The notes: generated by a model not told the origin, from the sequence alone. 64,000 nucleotides of DNA from Mixophyes australis (GCA_036250195.1 JAVHZZ010000003.1:296947565-297011564); one strand, 5' to 3'. Shown: positions 10,991-24,896, numbered from the stretch's first letter. Program-made: numbers and translations.

Positions 10991-13057
10991 TATGGAAAAT
11001 GTTGGAGTATAGAACTGCCACATCTTATATGACAAAATAGTAACATGGTTTCCAACTCACATCACAAAGCAACTTTAGGATGTGGGTGGTATAATTGATG
11101 TGAGAGATTAGTGAGACAGCGAGGTCCTGCAGATAAAAATCAAGACAATGTGACAGATTAGTAGTAAGTGACCATATCCCTGATACTATGGAGCTCCCAG
11201 GAGGTAAACTAATGGATTTGTGGATTTTCAGAAAGTGATAAAAGGTAGGTGTGGCCAGATGTTGAGTATATAAATAATGACAAGAATCTTTGGCTATGAC
11301 CTCCCTCTCCCACCTGGCATAGGCTGTGTCTAGTAGGGTTCTTAAACTCTCCCTGAAAGAGTCTAATGGAATCTCCATCTAAAAGCTTGAAAAGTTAAAT
11401 TTCTCAAGTTGTACAATGGCTTCTGTTATATAGTCCTCATTTAATAATAGCAGGACTTTTTTGTTGTATGGTGTAGAAATTGGACTTTAATCTAAATTTC
11501 TCAATACCCTGACTAACATTATTTGATATACCATCTCCCATTTCCTTACATTGTGAAGTATTAATATCAAATAGTGGAGTAATTGAACCCTCCTTGCTTT
11601 CTGATACGTTATTATTAGCCCATAGTTCTTCAAATATAGCCAAACCACAAGAATCTGTCTCACCCTTTATTATCAGTATGCAGTAAACCATTCTTTTCTT
11701 TTTAAAATTCTTTAAAGCAAAATATGTTTGTCTACACAGATCCATCACAAATTGATTTAATTCTGTATATAATTAAAAAAGTTTTCGTTCCATGCTGAGC
11801 AAATTTGAAACCTTTTCCTAGGACTCCCAACTTAGTGGGGTTCAAAGTTCTCGAGAAGAGGTTAAAATGCCCTTCGGCTTTAAATAAGTTGTTTCTTTGA
11901 CTGTGGGTTTTCTTCTGCCTCTCCCTCCTCTCAATCTTTTTGGTGTTCTTAAGAACATAGGTTGGAAAGGATTTTTGTGAATATATACGGATCCCTCGTT
12001 TTCTCCACATCCTTTCCTAAAAAACTTTGAACAGAATTATCAAATAGGTTTTGGATTTTGCTCCTGTATCACATTTTTGCATTCTTCTCTTATCTTCCTC
12101 ATCTATCTTGAATTTATTTTGTTATGAGAGGTTTCTTCTAATGTAACGGGGTTCTAGTCTTTTCTATATCTCCCTTACGGCAGATTGAGTTCTAAATCTC
12201 ATTCAGGGATATCTCTTACCCCTATCTCCCCGAACTGGGGTTTTATCCCCTGAATGATAATTCTTAATGTTATATGTTCTATTTCTCTTAAATATTCTAA
12301 CTCTGTTGAAATCATAATCTTGTGTATACCTCCCAAATTTTTTGTTTTTCCTATCTATCAGGCTTTTTTCATATTTTGCTACTCTCTTATTAATCAGTTA
12401 ATCTCTAGCTACAAAAGCTGGAGAATCTTTGTATTCTAACAGGGATACCTGTTTCTTTTACAATTTGTTCCATTTGTGCTCCTTATGTTGGACTAAAAGA
12501 TTCATAAGATTAAAGGAGCACTCATCTAAAATTTAGTTCCATTGTTCTAATAATAATGCATAATTAGTAATTGCTAGTTGTTTAAATATGTGTAGGTATT
12601 TTTCTGTATTTTATATACCTCTTCAGGGAAACCCATTCCCACCAATTTATAATTTCTGCCTTTAACAGATTTTTTAATTTATAAAAGTCTTTTAGTAATG
12701 ATGCTTGCTCCTCTACAGCTTCATTGTTATGTTTCTCTTTTAAGTGAGTAATATATCCCTCCCTTCTTTTAAGCCACTCAGAAAAACACACAAAGGTTGA
12801 AAAAGGATCAATTTCAATAATCTAAGATAACCAGACATGGCTATGAATTGGTTTAAACATTTTTATCACTAGTAGAAAAATTTTGGCAGCCCTAGCCCAA
12901 AAATTTGTAACATAAAAAGAGAACAATGTCTTAGGTGGTCATATTCCAAATGTTAGTAGATAAACAAATTTATTTAATCCAATCTCACTTCCCATATATA
13001 GGGAGTGCCAATCCTCTGGTATAAAGATAACAAACAAAAAAAAACCTGAGCAAACGG

Positions 13058-13140
13058 GCGCCGTAGGCCATGAAAAAACTTTTTAGTAATTTAAAGTATT
13101 TCAACAAATAAATACAGCGGAATTCCAGTATAACTATATA
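13058..13140 (-). repeat. Penelope-like terminal repeat (right copy)
   Basis: Partner of 6170-6250, with the shared catgaaaaaactttttagta and gaattccagtataa cores. It lies just upstream (on the minus strand) of the first readable coding part of copy A. Confidence 0.6.
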
Positions 13141-13256
13141 AGTTTATCAGTGTGTGCTCTAACTACTTGAGCTGCACACATACATGAAGGAAAACACCAA
13201 ATTAAAAGGATAATTTCCTTCTATACATATAATATATACATATGCAATATACCAGA

Positions 13257-14121
13257 TGTCACGGTATCAGATTTTAGAATAGACCTCGAACCCTGCTCAG
13301 GTAATGACTTACCTCCCAGAGGTGCGGAGTCTAATGGGAACAGAGGTATTCACCAGGGATCTCCTCAATGGGATATGGGCTCGGCTACTCTCTAACCACA
13401 GGTCGCGGTCCTCTAGGAGGCACAGAGAAGGGGACGACAACACGGACACAGATGAGATGAGAGGCTATGCTGGAGCACCGGAAGGTAAGTACATAGATCT
13501 GAGGAACCAGATGGATTGGTAACAGAGCACTGGAGCGCAGCGATCCTAGTAAGTAATGGATCACATGATTGGAGTTGATGCGCTGTGTTTCTTAGGAGCA
13601 GGACACAATCGGGGTTGAAAGATGGATGACCCAAACTAGAGGGAGAGGTGATGATCTGTAGAGCACAGAAGCGCTGAGATCCTGGTGGACAGTATAATCT
13701 AAAAACAGGATTGATGATGATACACAATGCTCTACAGATTAGCCACAGATCTTGATCGCGGAATAAATAACAAATATAATGGAGAGGTGGAAGCTGCAGG
13801 TAACTGAACCGCTGAGGTCCTGAGAGGCATTATAGCCTGCAAGCAGGATCGATGATTATGCGCAATGTGCTTCATCGTGGAACAGGTAACACGAATACAA
13901 TGAACAGGTGGAGGCTGCAGGTATCTGAAGCACTGAGGTCCTGGGGGGCAGTATCGCTAAGAAGCAGGATCGATGATGATGCGCAATGTGCTGCATGTTT
14001 GCCACAGGTGTTGATTGTGGAACAGATAACACGAATACAATGTAACAAATAAAGGGACTGCGCTCCTTCTTTGGTTGCAAGAGCAGTTCTACCAGTTAGG
14101 GGGTCCCTTCCTTACATAACA
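13257..14121 (+). repeat. Non-coding LTR-like repeat, TGTCACGG start
   Basis: Starts tgtcacggtatc, followed by aggtgcggagtctaat, ttcaccagggatctcctcaa and caggtcgcggtcc as in the 2290 copy. It probably ends cttacataaca, similar to the end of the 9778 element. Internal units of about 121-140 bp (marker gatcgatgatgatgcgcaat) occur three times between 13700 and 14050. Flanks (ccaga and attca) do not match, so the right end is uncertain. Confidence 0.6.
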
Positions 14122-14580
14122 ATTCAAGAAGATGAAGTAGGTGCTCATTCACTATGTTAGTGTCTTCCTTCTGTTAGATATATTACCACAAAGTAGGAAT
14201 GTAGGTTAATAGGTGTATGTAGTAAAATAATGCCAATATGAATACCTATGTCTTATCTAAACACTGTATAATAATATGTCCCTACAAAAATCTGTTAAAT
14301 CGGTTTAATGAGTCTATTTATTCACATGATAAAAAACATAAGAACATAATATCATAATAACAATAGTAGCTATTGCTAAAAACAAATCCCAGACTGGGGT
14401 TCCTAAAATCAACCGACCAAAAGATCAAGCATAAAAAATTATTCCAAAAGATTGCACACAAACATACTAACATACTCTTAAAGTTACAAATACTTTTTAT
14501 TGATCAGTATATATACCAGAACCATAATCTCTATACATCTCATACTATTGACACAACTTGGTTATATGTAAAGTAATGTA
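14122..14580. other. Probable 3' flank of Penelope-like copy B
   Basis: AT-rich sequence lying directly 3' (on the minus strand) of the readable copy B reading frame. No coding motif is seen; the frame at 14373-14576 is not recognised. Confidence 0.4.
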
Positions 14581-16250
14581 TCAATGAAAACCCACTCATT
14601 ACTGGAAGATTACCTAAAGTTAAACTCCAGGGTTTCATTTAATCCTTCTGGATGAAGGGTACATAGTATAAATATCCACAATACCTCTTTTTGTTCTTTT
14701 AAAAAACTGGAGGCTAGCATATTTTTTTGTTTTTTATTCTTAAATATAATAATATTTGGTTTTTCAGGGATAAATTTCAGTTAAAATAGAATCTTGCTTC
14801 AATAGATAATACTTTTTATGTATAATCTGTTTGATTTTGTATCACACAGCGGGGCCGCACTCGGGTCCCCGCACACTTACCTACTCCAAGCAATGGTTTC
14901 TCCCTGTGCTGAGGGCAGTGTCTGTCCGATGGCGGTGGTCATCTTGGATTTGGGTCTGCACATGCACAGACCCGATATCCTTTTAATCCCTCTCCTTCCC
15001 TGTTACAGGTGCTTCATTCATCAGCAGCATATTTAAGGCATTTAACTCTATAGTCAGGTGCCTGTTCTTTGTGTATTAAACTCTGACAGTGTTAAGACTC
15101 CTTTTGCTCCTGCTAGTTCAGCCTCGGTTGCTGTTCAGTGTCAAGTCCTCGTGTTCAGCTCGTTACTCAAGTAATTCCTTGGTTGCTGTTCAGTGCCACT
15201 CATCCACAACTATCACTTCCCCGTGTTCAGCTTGCTGCTTCAGTGATTCCTTGATTGCTTTTCAGTGCTACTCATCCACGGCTACATTCTCCTCAAGTTT
15301 ACCCTACTGTTCTGCTGCACCTCTCTGCAGAGTTTCTCCTGATCCTCTACTCTTCGTACGAGTCTTGCCCAACACTCTTACAGCAGGCTGCGTCCTGCAG
15401 GGCAGAGACTGCAAAGTCCATACCTCCTTGCGGGAGTTTCTGGTGAAGATAACCTGTCCCATTAGCACTACTCTGCCCAGAGGTGCAGAGTGTAAGTTAG
15501 GCCGATCCAGGGATCCTATATTTCTGCTCTGATTGTGACATTTTGTATTGTAGGGTGAAATAAGTTTCAACCCTGTTATATAATTGTTATATGTATTTTG
15601 TGGTCTTTTTCTCTTAACGTCTAACAAAGAATCCCAGTCTAAACCCTTAGCATATTTATAAGCTTCTTCTAAAACCTCTGTAGGATAACATTTTTCTCAA
15701 AAACCGTAATATTTTCTCTGACTTTTTTTTAAAATCGCTCTCTAAGGAGCAATGTCTCCTAATCCGATTGAGTTGGCTTTTAGGGATGTTTTTTTGACCA
15801 GGGTTTATAATGATTATTATTAAAACCTATGTAATTATTTGAATTAAAAGTTTTTTGATAATATTCTGCAGTAATACACAAATCCCTGGCAGAGAGTGTC
15901 AAAAAAAATTCACAGATTGTGAATTGTAAGTGCAGGTGAAGGATAAATTATAATAATTGTGATTAAGAAATGTCACAAAACCATGCATTGATTTTATGTG
16001 GCTATTCCAAAAAAAGAGCTTGTCTATGTAATGACCATAGAACACCAGGTTCACCCCATATGGACCTTCACAGATATATTTCTGTTCAAAATGACCCATA
16101 TAGATGTTGGCATACCTGGGGGCGAACCTTGTGCCCATGGCCATCCCGAAAACCAGGAGATAATACTTGGAATTAAACAAAAAATAATTGTGTGTAAGAA
16201 TGTATTTGATCGAATCAATAATAAAACCTTGCTCTCTCACCGAGTGTGTG
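14581..16250 (-). pseudogene. Penelope-like element copy B, C-terminal half, interrupted
   Basis: Second, 5'-truncated Penelope-like element in the same orientation as copy A. 16240-15900 encodes RT segments YILTHNYFLFNSKYYL and GMAMGTRFAPRYANIYMGHF. The catalytic YxDD is seen as YIDK, so the second aspartate is lost. About 15890-15541 continues with the later part (KGLDWDSLL-like and DVKRKRPQNTYNNYI). The reading is then cut by the insertion at 14840-15540. About 14700-14600 reads as the extreme C-terminus with LHPEGLNE, which fits the conserved last motif of such proteins. Frameshifts are present throughout. No intact GIY-YIG core could be read by eye. It is a dead copy. Confidence 0.75.
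14840..15540 (-). mobile_element. Non-coding LTR-like insertion, TSD ttttg
   Basis: 701 bp. The plus-strand ends are tatcacacagc and gattgtgaca. ttttg flanks both sides (14835-14839 and 15541-15545). In reverse orientation it shows the family order: tgtcac end, gtgcagagt, ttcaccagaaactcccgcaa, then ctgcatg-rich text. It splits copy B of the Penelope-like element. The plus-strand frame of 147 codons at 15089-15532 lies wholly in this family and has no protein signature. Confidence 0.78.
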
Positions 16251-16395
16251 TGAGAGAGCACAGTGTAATGGAAAGGAAGCGAGGGAGTGTGTGAATGCAA
16301 GAGGTTATGATTGAAGGTTGGGGGGAAAGAGAAAGTAAATTACCAAGACAGCCTCCTTTACAGAATAGGTAGGGTTAATATAAATGGTATGAAAC
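16230..16395. repeat. Block X, second copy
   Basis: Same text as 5990-6165 (ttaccaagacagcctcc, cagaataggtagggttaat), here directly adjoining the truncated RT of copy B. Confidence 0.6.
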
Positions 16396-17340
16396 ATATT
16401 GTTGCAGGGTTTAAGCATATTTCAGACTATAACAGTATCGCAGACACAATATATTGATATTGCAGCAATTAAATATAAACAAACAGTATTGCAGAAACAG
16501 TATGTTAGGATACCAGAGCGCTAGAGCCTAGACTCAAAGAGTAGTCCTGTTACCTTAGATTCTTTGGCTCACACAGGCAAGAAGTGGAAGATCTTTATTA
16601 CAGAGTGCAATATAACTGTAAAATTATAGTTGTGACTAAAACAATAATATAACAATCAGAACAATCAGCAACAAGAAACTTCCTCCAAAATCCTAGTGTC
16701 TACATACTGGCAACTGCTAGAAGTTCTTTGGAAATCCTTGGGCCAGGCCAAGTTGTAAATCTCTCAAGCCAAGTGGTAGTTAGAAAAGTGGTCCTGATGC
16801 AGTTTCCAAGGCAACCGCAAGAAGGGTTTTCCCTCCCGCAACTGAAATACATCCGTTTAATGGCATGGGGACTAATCCTATATTATTGTGTTCTTGAGGC
16901 ATGCGAGAACATACCCAACAAATACTTTGGCTCAGTATCTTTCCCACTAAAGAATGGTATCTATCCAGTGGCTCTTGTTCACAATAATTATTGTGATTGG
17001 ACTGATACCACTGGATACATTTTTCCTCAATGATTTAACCACAATACTTACAAATACAATGCTCTTCAGACAATAACCCCTCACACTGGGTTTTATGGTT
17101 GACAGACCTTTTCTTAATTGAGTTGAAGAAGATGTAGGTCTGATCCGAGGGGGCTCTCTCTTTATTGTCTATATCTATATCATCAGACCCATCCCCAAAT
17201 CTCAGACCCTGTTTATGTCTATGTCACTACAAAAATAGGAGATACAGAAAAAAGAAAAACCAATATTCCATGGTAGTATTCATAACGACGGTCCATCTGA
17301 TTCTAGTTGGCTATTTTTTATTTTAACCAAGTCAAGTCTC
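16396..17340. other. Unassigned region downstream of the retrovirus pol
   Basis: It lies 3' of the integrase of the minus-strand retrovirus, where env and the 3' LTR would be expected. I could not read an envelope protein or prove a terminal repeat. The plus frame at 16728-17033 has no known motif. Confidence 0.35.
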
Positions 17341-17351
17341 CTGAAATAAAT

Positions 17352-18290
17352 TCACGACTGATGGTATTGTGTCTTTGTCTGTAGCCTCAAACCTTTTCTG
17401 GATTGGTGACTCTTTTGCAATGAGTGGAATGTATCTTGTAAAATGTATTTTACAACTACCTTTAGAGACATGGTGCTGGTCATCAACACTTGATATGGTT
17501 CTTCACAATAATCTACTAAACAAAATTTCTTTACATTTTCTCTAGGTTCAATGCTATGACATTTAGTTTCTGGCATATCCAGTGACAGCAGTTTTAAGCT
17601 TTTCTGCTGCTGTTTCAACTGTTTGCTCATTTTTAGCAGATAATTGATAGTCATTTTCCTGTTACACTTCAAATCATCCTGGGGATCTACCATCAAATAA
17701 GGTTGTTAAAAGGTGCTATAGGAGTGGTGCTGATACTGAGTAACACTAGATGCAGGACTACTGGCCACACCAACCCTCTTTCAGCCATCACCTTGCTCAA
17801 CTTATTCTTGATAGTGCCATTAACTCTCACTACTTTCCCACTGGCTAGGGGACTGTAAGGAGTATGCATGCTAATGCTTATGCTCATCAATTTACACATA
17901 GCTCCTGAAATTGTGTACCCCTACCATTCTCAATTATATTGGTAATCCCATATCTGCAAACATATGCTTGCACTATTTTCTTAGCAGTTAATACAGTGAT
18001 GTTAGTTGTTGCAGAATAAGCCTCTACCCAATGAGAAAACAGATCAACACAAGCCAAGACATATTTCAAATTTGTGTAGGGTGTATAAAATCGATTTGTA
18101 TTGCTTGGAAAGGACCAGGTGTAAGAGGGATGCAGGATGGCTCTGATGGTATAGTTTTACTAGTATTTTTTGTTAAACAAGTAAAACAAGACATTGCTCT
18201 CTTTCCAGCCTTGGAGGAAAAACCTGGCACACACCAATAATCTCTCACCAACCTGCACATACCTTTACCTGGATCAGTCAGGCCATGTGC
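17352..18290 (-). pseudogene. Endogenous retrovirus integrase, broken
   Basis: Integrase of an old retrovirus copy, read in four frames on the minus strand. 18260-18066 holds the zinc-binding tail (CFTCLTKN) and the first catalytic aspartate in IQIDFIH. 18069-17887 holds the core, where the second catalytic aspartate is replaced by glycine (NGRGTQF where family members have a DRG). 17899-17693 holds the third segment, GKVVRVNG, where the catalytic glutamate is replaced by valine. 17696-17352 is the C-terminal domain with EEPYQVL, of the kind seen in gamma/epsilon-type viruses. Frameshifts near each junction plus two lost catalytic residues make it inactive. Confidence 0.85.
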
Positions 18291-18499
18291 TACCTCTGCC
18301 AGGCTTGAAAGATATGCTCGGGCAGATACTGTCCTACCATGCCCATCTCTCCATAGTCCAGAGGACTCTTGACCACATCCATTTGTCCTTCAGGTGGCCT
18401 TTTCCTGTGGAGATCACAAATCTTGCATTTTGATTAATTTCTGTACACAGAGAGCCTCTAAAACCATTAAATTTGATACTGGTAACTCTTTTGATGAAC

Positions 18500-19035
18500 T
18501 GCTCTCTTAGCAGTTTAATCTGCTCTTTTGTTACCTAGGGAAACAGAATCTTTGTTAAAGGTGTGTGTTTTGCATTTAATGACAGCTACTACTATGGGTA
18601 ATTGTATTTCTGTCAACAGTCCTTGTATGTGCTGTGCATACGCCATTGGTGTACCTATAAAATCCTGAGGTACCATAGGGCCCCAAAACAGGGTACCTAG
18701 AATCAGTGTAGATATTAACTGATTTACCCTTCGCATGTCTTTCTTAGTGCTATAAGTTTCACCACTTGCACTGAATGTGGCCGGTCCATGTGTTCAGCTT
18801 CTATCGTACCACAGAGTATTTGCTACACAATTCTGTTATTTTGTCTATGACAGCTTCTGTCAGTGTAAAAAGTAAAATCTACATTTTCTAAGGGAGTGTC
18901 CTGTATATAAGGTCTTGCTGTAAAAGTCTGATTCACATGCTCTAGGCAGTCTTGCATATCTGTGTAGCAACTAAATCTACCTTGAGCTATGTCTTTAGTC
19001 TCCTCCACTCTTTGTGTCTCATGAGACACATATGA
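18500..19035 (-). pseudogene. Endogenous retrovirus RNase H, broken
   Basis: Continues pol upstream of the integrase. About 19029-18823 contains the connection and the first RNase H motif, TFYTDRSCH, with its catalytic aspartate. About 18736-18515 carries the end of the domain, LPIVVAVIKCKTHT, where the conserved histidine motif is still visible. The parts are in different frames with stops between them. The stretch 18290-18500, between the domain and the integrase zinc finger, was not resolved. Confidence 0.75.
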
Positions 19036-19439
19036 TAATTAAGTTGCTGATTTAGCGTGTTACATCTCTTGATGTTTATGTTTGCATAACCCTCATCTTG
19101 TGAGTCTCGCAGAGGAGACATGTCTAGTTTGAGCCGAATTTAAAAGAGCAGAGACTACATGAGGTGTGGAAAGCGTCAAATCATGACCTAGTAGTACGTC
19201 TTCACTTTTGATCACCAGAAGAGTGGCTGTTGCCACCGTTCTCAAATGTGTAGGTAGTGATCATGCCACTGTATCGATTTGGGTACTGTATTATGCTACT
19301 GGTCTACTGGTGTCTCCAGGTTTTTGTGTCAAAACTCCTGCCATGCAACCAACTACTTCAGTACAGTACAAATTGAATGATTTCTCATAGTCTGGTAGCC
19401 CAGTGCACATGACTTTGTCAGTCTTTCCTTGAGATCAAC

Positions 19440-20990
19440 TAAATCTTGCTCTGTAATGTCAGTTTGTTGGATATGATCTGGTTTTAATGAATGTAATGGT
19501 AACAGCAAAATAGAGAACCCTGGTATCCAATTTCAGCAATACCCGCACATTCCAAGCAATGTATGTATCTGCTGTTGGTTCTGTGGCAGTGTTATATCTT
19601 ATATTGCCTGTATCCTGTTTGGTGTCAACAGTGTCCTAAGTAAGACAGTGTCATAAGTGTTTAACTTTTGTCTGGCATGGCTGTAACTTATCCTTAAAAA
19701 CCTTTTGTCCTGTTTGTAAGAGATTAAACAACAACTATTTAGTATTAGATAAAGATGACATTAAGGAATCAGAACAAACACAGCAATAAATCATTCACAT
19801 TTTGTATAAGGACATACCCATTACTTGGTTTAAAAGATTGTAAATAGTCAAGCAAGACTTGGGTAAAGATACTAGGACTATCAATGAACCCTTGAGGTAG
19901 TCTTGTCCATGTATATTGTGCCCCTCGTAAGGTGAAGACAAAAAGGTACAGATAGGTTGTAGAGGTACAGAGAAGAAAGCAGAACAGAGGTCAATATGTT
20001 CGGGCTAACAACCAGCAATATGAACTTTTAGCATAAGTAGTAACAAGGTCTTCACCTTTAGCAGCCGCCTTTCCGTATAGCTTTAAGTGCTCATAGGTGG
20101 TCGGAGCACAGATGGAACCAGAGGCAGTAGCCCTGACTGGAGCTGGTGGTCAGTGGCAGTCCGGGGCCAGGGGTCCGTAGCACGCACAGTAGTCAGAGAT
20201 AAGCCAAGAGGTCAGGGCTACAAGCAAAATAGCAGAATCTGGTATTTGGGCAAAGGTCAGGGCAACAGGCAAACAGGTAAGGTCCAAAGTACAGGCAAGG
20301 ATCACAACAGGAGGTCAATCAAAGTCAGGAGACAGAACAGCAGTTCAGCAAACAACAAAGACTGTGAACGCTATAACCGTAAGGGAGGCTAAGCCCTCCC
20401 TGCCTTAAATACTAAATGCAGCCTATCAGGGACCAAGATTGGGCATCACATGTTTAGTGCCAGGCACTGCTTAATAATACTATTAAAGGCTATTAGCCCG
20501 CAGGCTTATTATAACTAGTACGCACGCCTGTCTGACCTGAGTTGATGGAACTCGGCTGTTGCTATGACAGCCGGGTCGCAGCTAGTGGAAGCCGTGGATC
20601 GCCACAGCTTGGTACACAATGACAGTAAAACGGGTAGAAGTTGAAGGAATTTGCTTAAAAATGCAGCTGGATTGGACACTATGGGGAACTGGTTTTCAAC
20701 TACTTTGTTTATGTCCTCAAATCCTGCACTAGGTGATAACCCCTACCCTGACTCTTTTTAATGGGGTCAATGGGACTATTGGCTATGCTTGCCATACGAA
20801 TTACAATACCTTGTTGCAGCAGCCTTTCAATTGCTGGGCAAACGCCTTACTCAACTTCTGGCTTTAATGGATATTTTTGGTGCTTGCCTACCATATTTTA
20901 AGAGTACTATTATTGGGGCTAAGTTCACTATTGTTCTCCAGTGTCCTATCCATCTTTAGTCCATAAGGAACCAGGCATTTGAGAAAGCAT
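19440..20990 (-). pseudogene. Endogenous retrovirus reverse transcriptase, split and mutated
   Basis: On the minus strand, 20960-20640 carries the fingers region, with PWSLWTKDG-like text and VQDLRTINKVVENQFP. After the unrelated block at about 20060-20640 the palm follows: IDLCSAFFSVPLQP near 19990 and RLPQGFIDSPSIF near 19900. The YxDD active site near 19810 reads QNVNDLLL, so the tyrosine and first aspartate are both changed. Several frameshifts are present. The order RT, RNase H, integrase is the retroviral order. It is a dead copy, and no protease was identified just upstream. Confidence 0.8.
20040..20640 (+). repeat. Non-coding LTR-like repeat inside retroviral RT
   Basis: It separates the fingers from the palm of the RT. 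It resembles the other non-coding insertions in composition (aggtcagggctacaagcaaa, ggtcagggcaacaggcaaac, a short direct repeat) and ends near acaatgaca. I could not fix a target duplication. The frame at 20087-20392 is not a gene. Confidence 0.5.
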
Positions 20991-21284
20991 ATCATTGAGG
21001 TATTCCCATATATGACAGAGTTGTGCATCATTAACCTTTGTGGGATTTCTAACATGTCCTATACTTCTTGAGCATGGTTCCCTGGAATGTCAAAGAAAAT
21101 ACCATTGGGTGCAAAATAAATAATGCACCTCATCTTACATGATATGCCTTGACGAAGCAGTTAGTAGGAGCTGCTGCAGCTAAAAGAAAACAATGCTGAG
21201 TATGTAATGGCCAATAGTAATTGCTGCCAGAACAGTCAAAGGGTAATAGTGTAGTTCACCTATCACCCCTGCAGCTGGAATGCT
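20991..21284 (-). other. Retroviral pol/pro region, not resolved
   Basis: It lies between the RT fingers and an inserted L2 LINE. It probably belongs to the protease/RT junction of the same retrovirus, but no DTGA-type active site could be read. Confidence 0.35.
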
Positions 21285-23050
<1,766 letters not shown>

Positions 23051-23465
23051 GGAGACATTGACCTACCAATTTATTCCATTTGTACTTCTGGAGATTACTA
23101 GTACCTTAAACTAGGGTATGTAACTGTACCTGCTGTAATTCCTGTGACCTACAGATTAGACCCAATCAAATCCGTTATCCGGCTGTTCTGAGGTTGGGAC
23201 CCAGCATTCCAGTACCAATGGTCTGCCCGCTATCCTGCAGCTCTGGCCAGTGTGATAGGCCAGGGGGAACCATCCACAGCAACCCTGATCTGAAGGCAAG
23301 AGGTTGGGGTACCAGCAAAGGGGTACACTAGAAGCAAAAGTTACCCAGAAGGATGCCGTTCTAGGTGCCGCTATGGAGCCAAGTGGTGGCAACAGCAAAA
23401 GCCTCTCCTACTGTTGTTAGAGAGCGCGTTTGGGAGAAACAGACAGGGTGGCATAGGAGGTCCAT
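23051..23465. other. Unassigned repeat-like segment
   Basis: G/C-richer block (23156-23460) between the L2 and the retroviral gag. It is probably another insertion; no family or ends were identified. Confidence 0.35.
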
Positions 23466-23469
23466 CCTG

Positions 23470-24460
23470 TTACAGATTTCTGGCTTTCAACTCTTCTTGC
23501 AAGTTAGTTAACTTTACTATATGCAACTTACACATATGACCTAATCTTCATTGATTACCTGAGGCTGGATCACATCCATTCACAGCACTGGATGTTTCTT
23601 TACTTATAAGAACCTGTCGCGCGGTATCTAAAGATCTTGCGTCTCACCTATAACTTTGACCATTTCCATATCCCTGACTATATCTTTGAAACTCCCCTCT
23701 CTTTCAATGAAACTCTCTTTTATTTGGACATCTACATGCAAAATGTCCCTGCTTATCACACCTAAAACACTCCATTGGGGACTGTTGTGATTTCTCACCA
23801 AACTGCGTATTGTACTGGTGTGGTTGTGGCCGCTGCATCTGCAATGTTTGAATACTTACCATAATTAATTACTTTGGTTCTTTCTCTTCCTAGCAATATT
23901 TTTCATCATGGTTTACAGTTGACTCCCTGAGTGCATTTATTTTTACCCATCTACAGTTAGGCATTGATGTCTGGTTCACCCATCATTACTGTGACAGTGA
24001 CCTCCCAGTGATGCATAATAATGATCTTATGTGAATCTTCTACAACAGGGAAATACACACTTAATTGGATATTAATATTTGCAATTTTTGCTTGATTGAC
24101 CTTGTCCATCAGCATCGCATCTCCCTCCAGCTTAGTACTCTTTATAAAAGCTAGGCTTTCAGTGTTGGAGGAAGTGACTATTCAAATATGTGGGGCTGGG
24201 TGGTGATTCCACCCCTTTCTCCTGCCTTGATTGCGTCTCTTGCAAATGCAACATGTACAACATGGCTGCAACTGTGGAATCAACTTTGGAATCAACTTTC
24301 AATCTTCTTCCTCCTTTACTTAAAACAGGATACAATCTAGAAATACTGCCTGTACTTTGGTGACTTTTAACATAAGGAGGTGATGCCGACACCAATTGCG
24401 CAACAATAATTTTTTTCTGTTCATTTTTAAGTAGCTTTTGCGCCATTGTTCACCTTCAGT
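23470..24460 (-). pseudogene. Endogenous retrovirus gag, nucleocapsid end
   Basis: Minus strand, upstream of pol. At about 23770-23727 a zinc knuckle reads CFRCDKQGHFACRC, a proper C-X2-C-X4-H-X4-C, as in retroviral nucleocapsids. Upstream, at about 24180-24080, SLAFIKSTKLEGDAMLMDKV and at 24446-24159 a 95-codon frame look like helical capsid sequence, broken by stops. The order gag, pol on the minus strand fits the downstream RT, RNase H and integrase. The 5' leader and LTR were not proven. Confidence 0.6.
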
Positions 24461-24543
24461 TTGCCATTATTCAATGTGTCTAAACTGAAATTTGTGGAAG
24501 CTCATTCTATGAATTTTATAGATAAAATGTCCTATAAATCACA

Positions 24544-24867
24544 GGGCCCGAGTCAATAAGGAAAGTAAAGCAAAAAAAAAAAAAAGTCAATGTTTTCCAG
24601 GACAAACCATTTTATAATGCAAGGGGTGCAAATTAGTATATTATTTTGCACATAAGTTAAGTACTGGCTGTTTTTTCAAAGAGCACACAAATACTTGATA
24701 GCTTTATTTTTACACTGAAATTTAAAGTTAATTTAGGACATGCCCTAACCAAACTCTAAATCTGCCCCCACATTTTAAATTTACCTCCCCCTCCAATGCA
24801 ACATGGCTTTGCCCAGTTGCAAAGTTACTCCATTTTATGCTTTGTTCTCCTTAATGACTCTGGCCCA
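24544..24867. mobile_element. MITE family M copy 1
   Basis: Ends gggcccgagtcaataagg and ccttaatgactctggccca are imperfect inverted repeats. The inside carries ttgcacataagttaagtact, cacacaaatacttgatagct and ccccacattttaaatttacc, shared with copies at 40999, 53025 and 63466. Confidence 0.75.
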
Positions 24868-24896
24868 TAGCGAGCAGTCATGTTCAACCACTTTGC

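Larger units (their letters stand above)
9300..12850 (-). pseudogene. Penelope-like element copy A, reverse transcriptase, interrupted
   Basis: Degraded retroelement of the Penelope-like group (Neptune-like by appearance). From right to left on the minus strand, about 12790-12580 and 12010-11440 carry the N-terminal part, including NLFSRTLNPTKLGVLGKG, which fits the conserved N-terminal region of these proteins. 11380-11020 carries the first RT motifs, seen as PTFYHFLKIHKS and PPGSSIVSG. The frame then stops near 10990, where a 1213-bp insertion (9778-10990) sits. 9777-9330 resumes in several frames with the YILTHNYF and GMAMGT-type segment, now scrambled by frameshifts. Many stops and frameshifts show that it is dead. 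The 3' part is disrupted by the insertion at 7514-9274, and no endonuclease domain was recognised in this copy. Confidence 0.75.

Noticed and set aside
15089..15532. 147-codon open frame, plus strand
   Set aside because: Inside insertion 14840-15540. A related copy at 33972-34662 does not preserve the same frame or protein.
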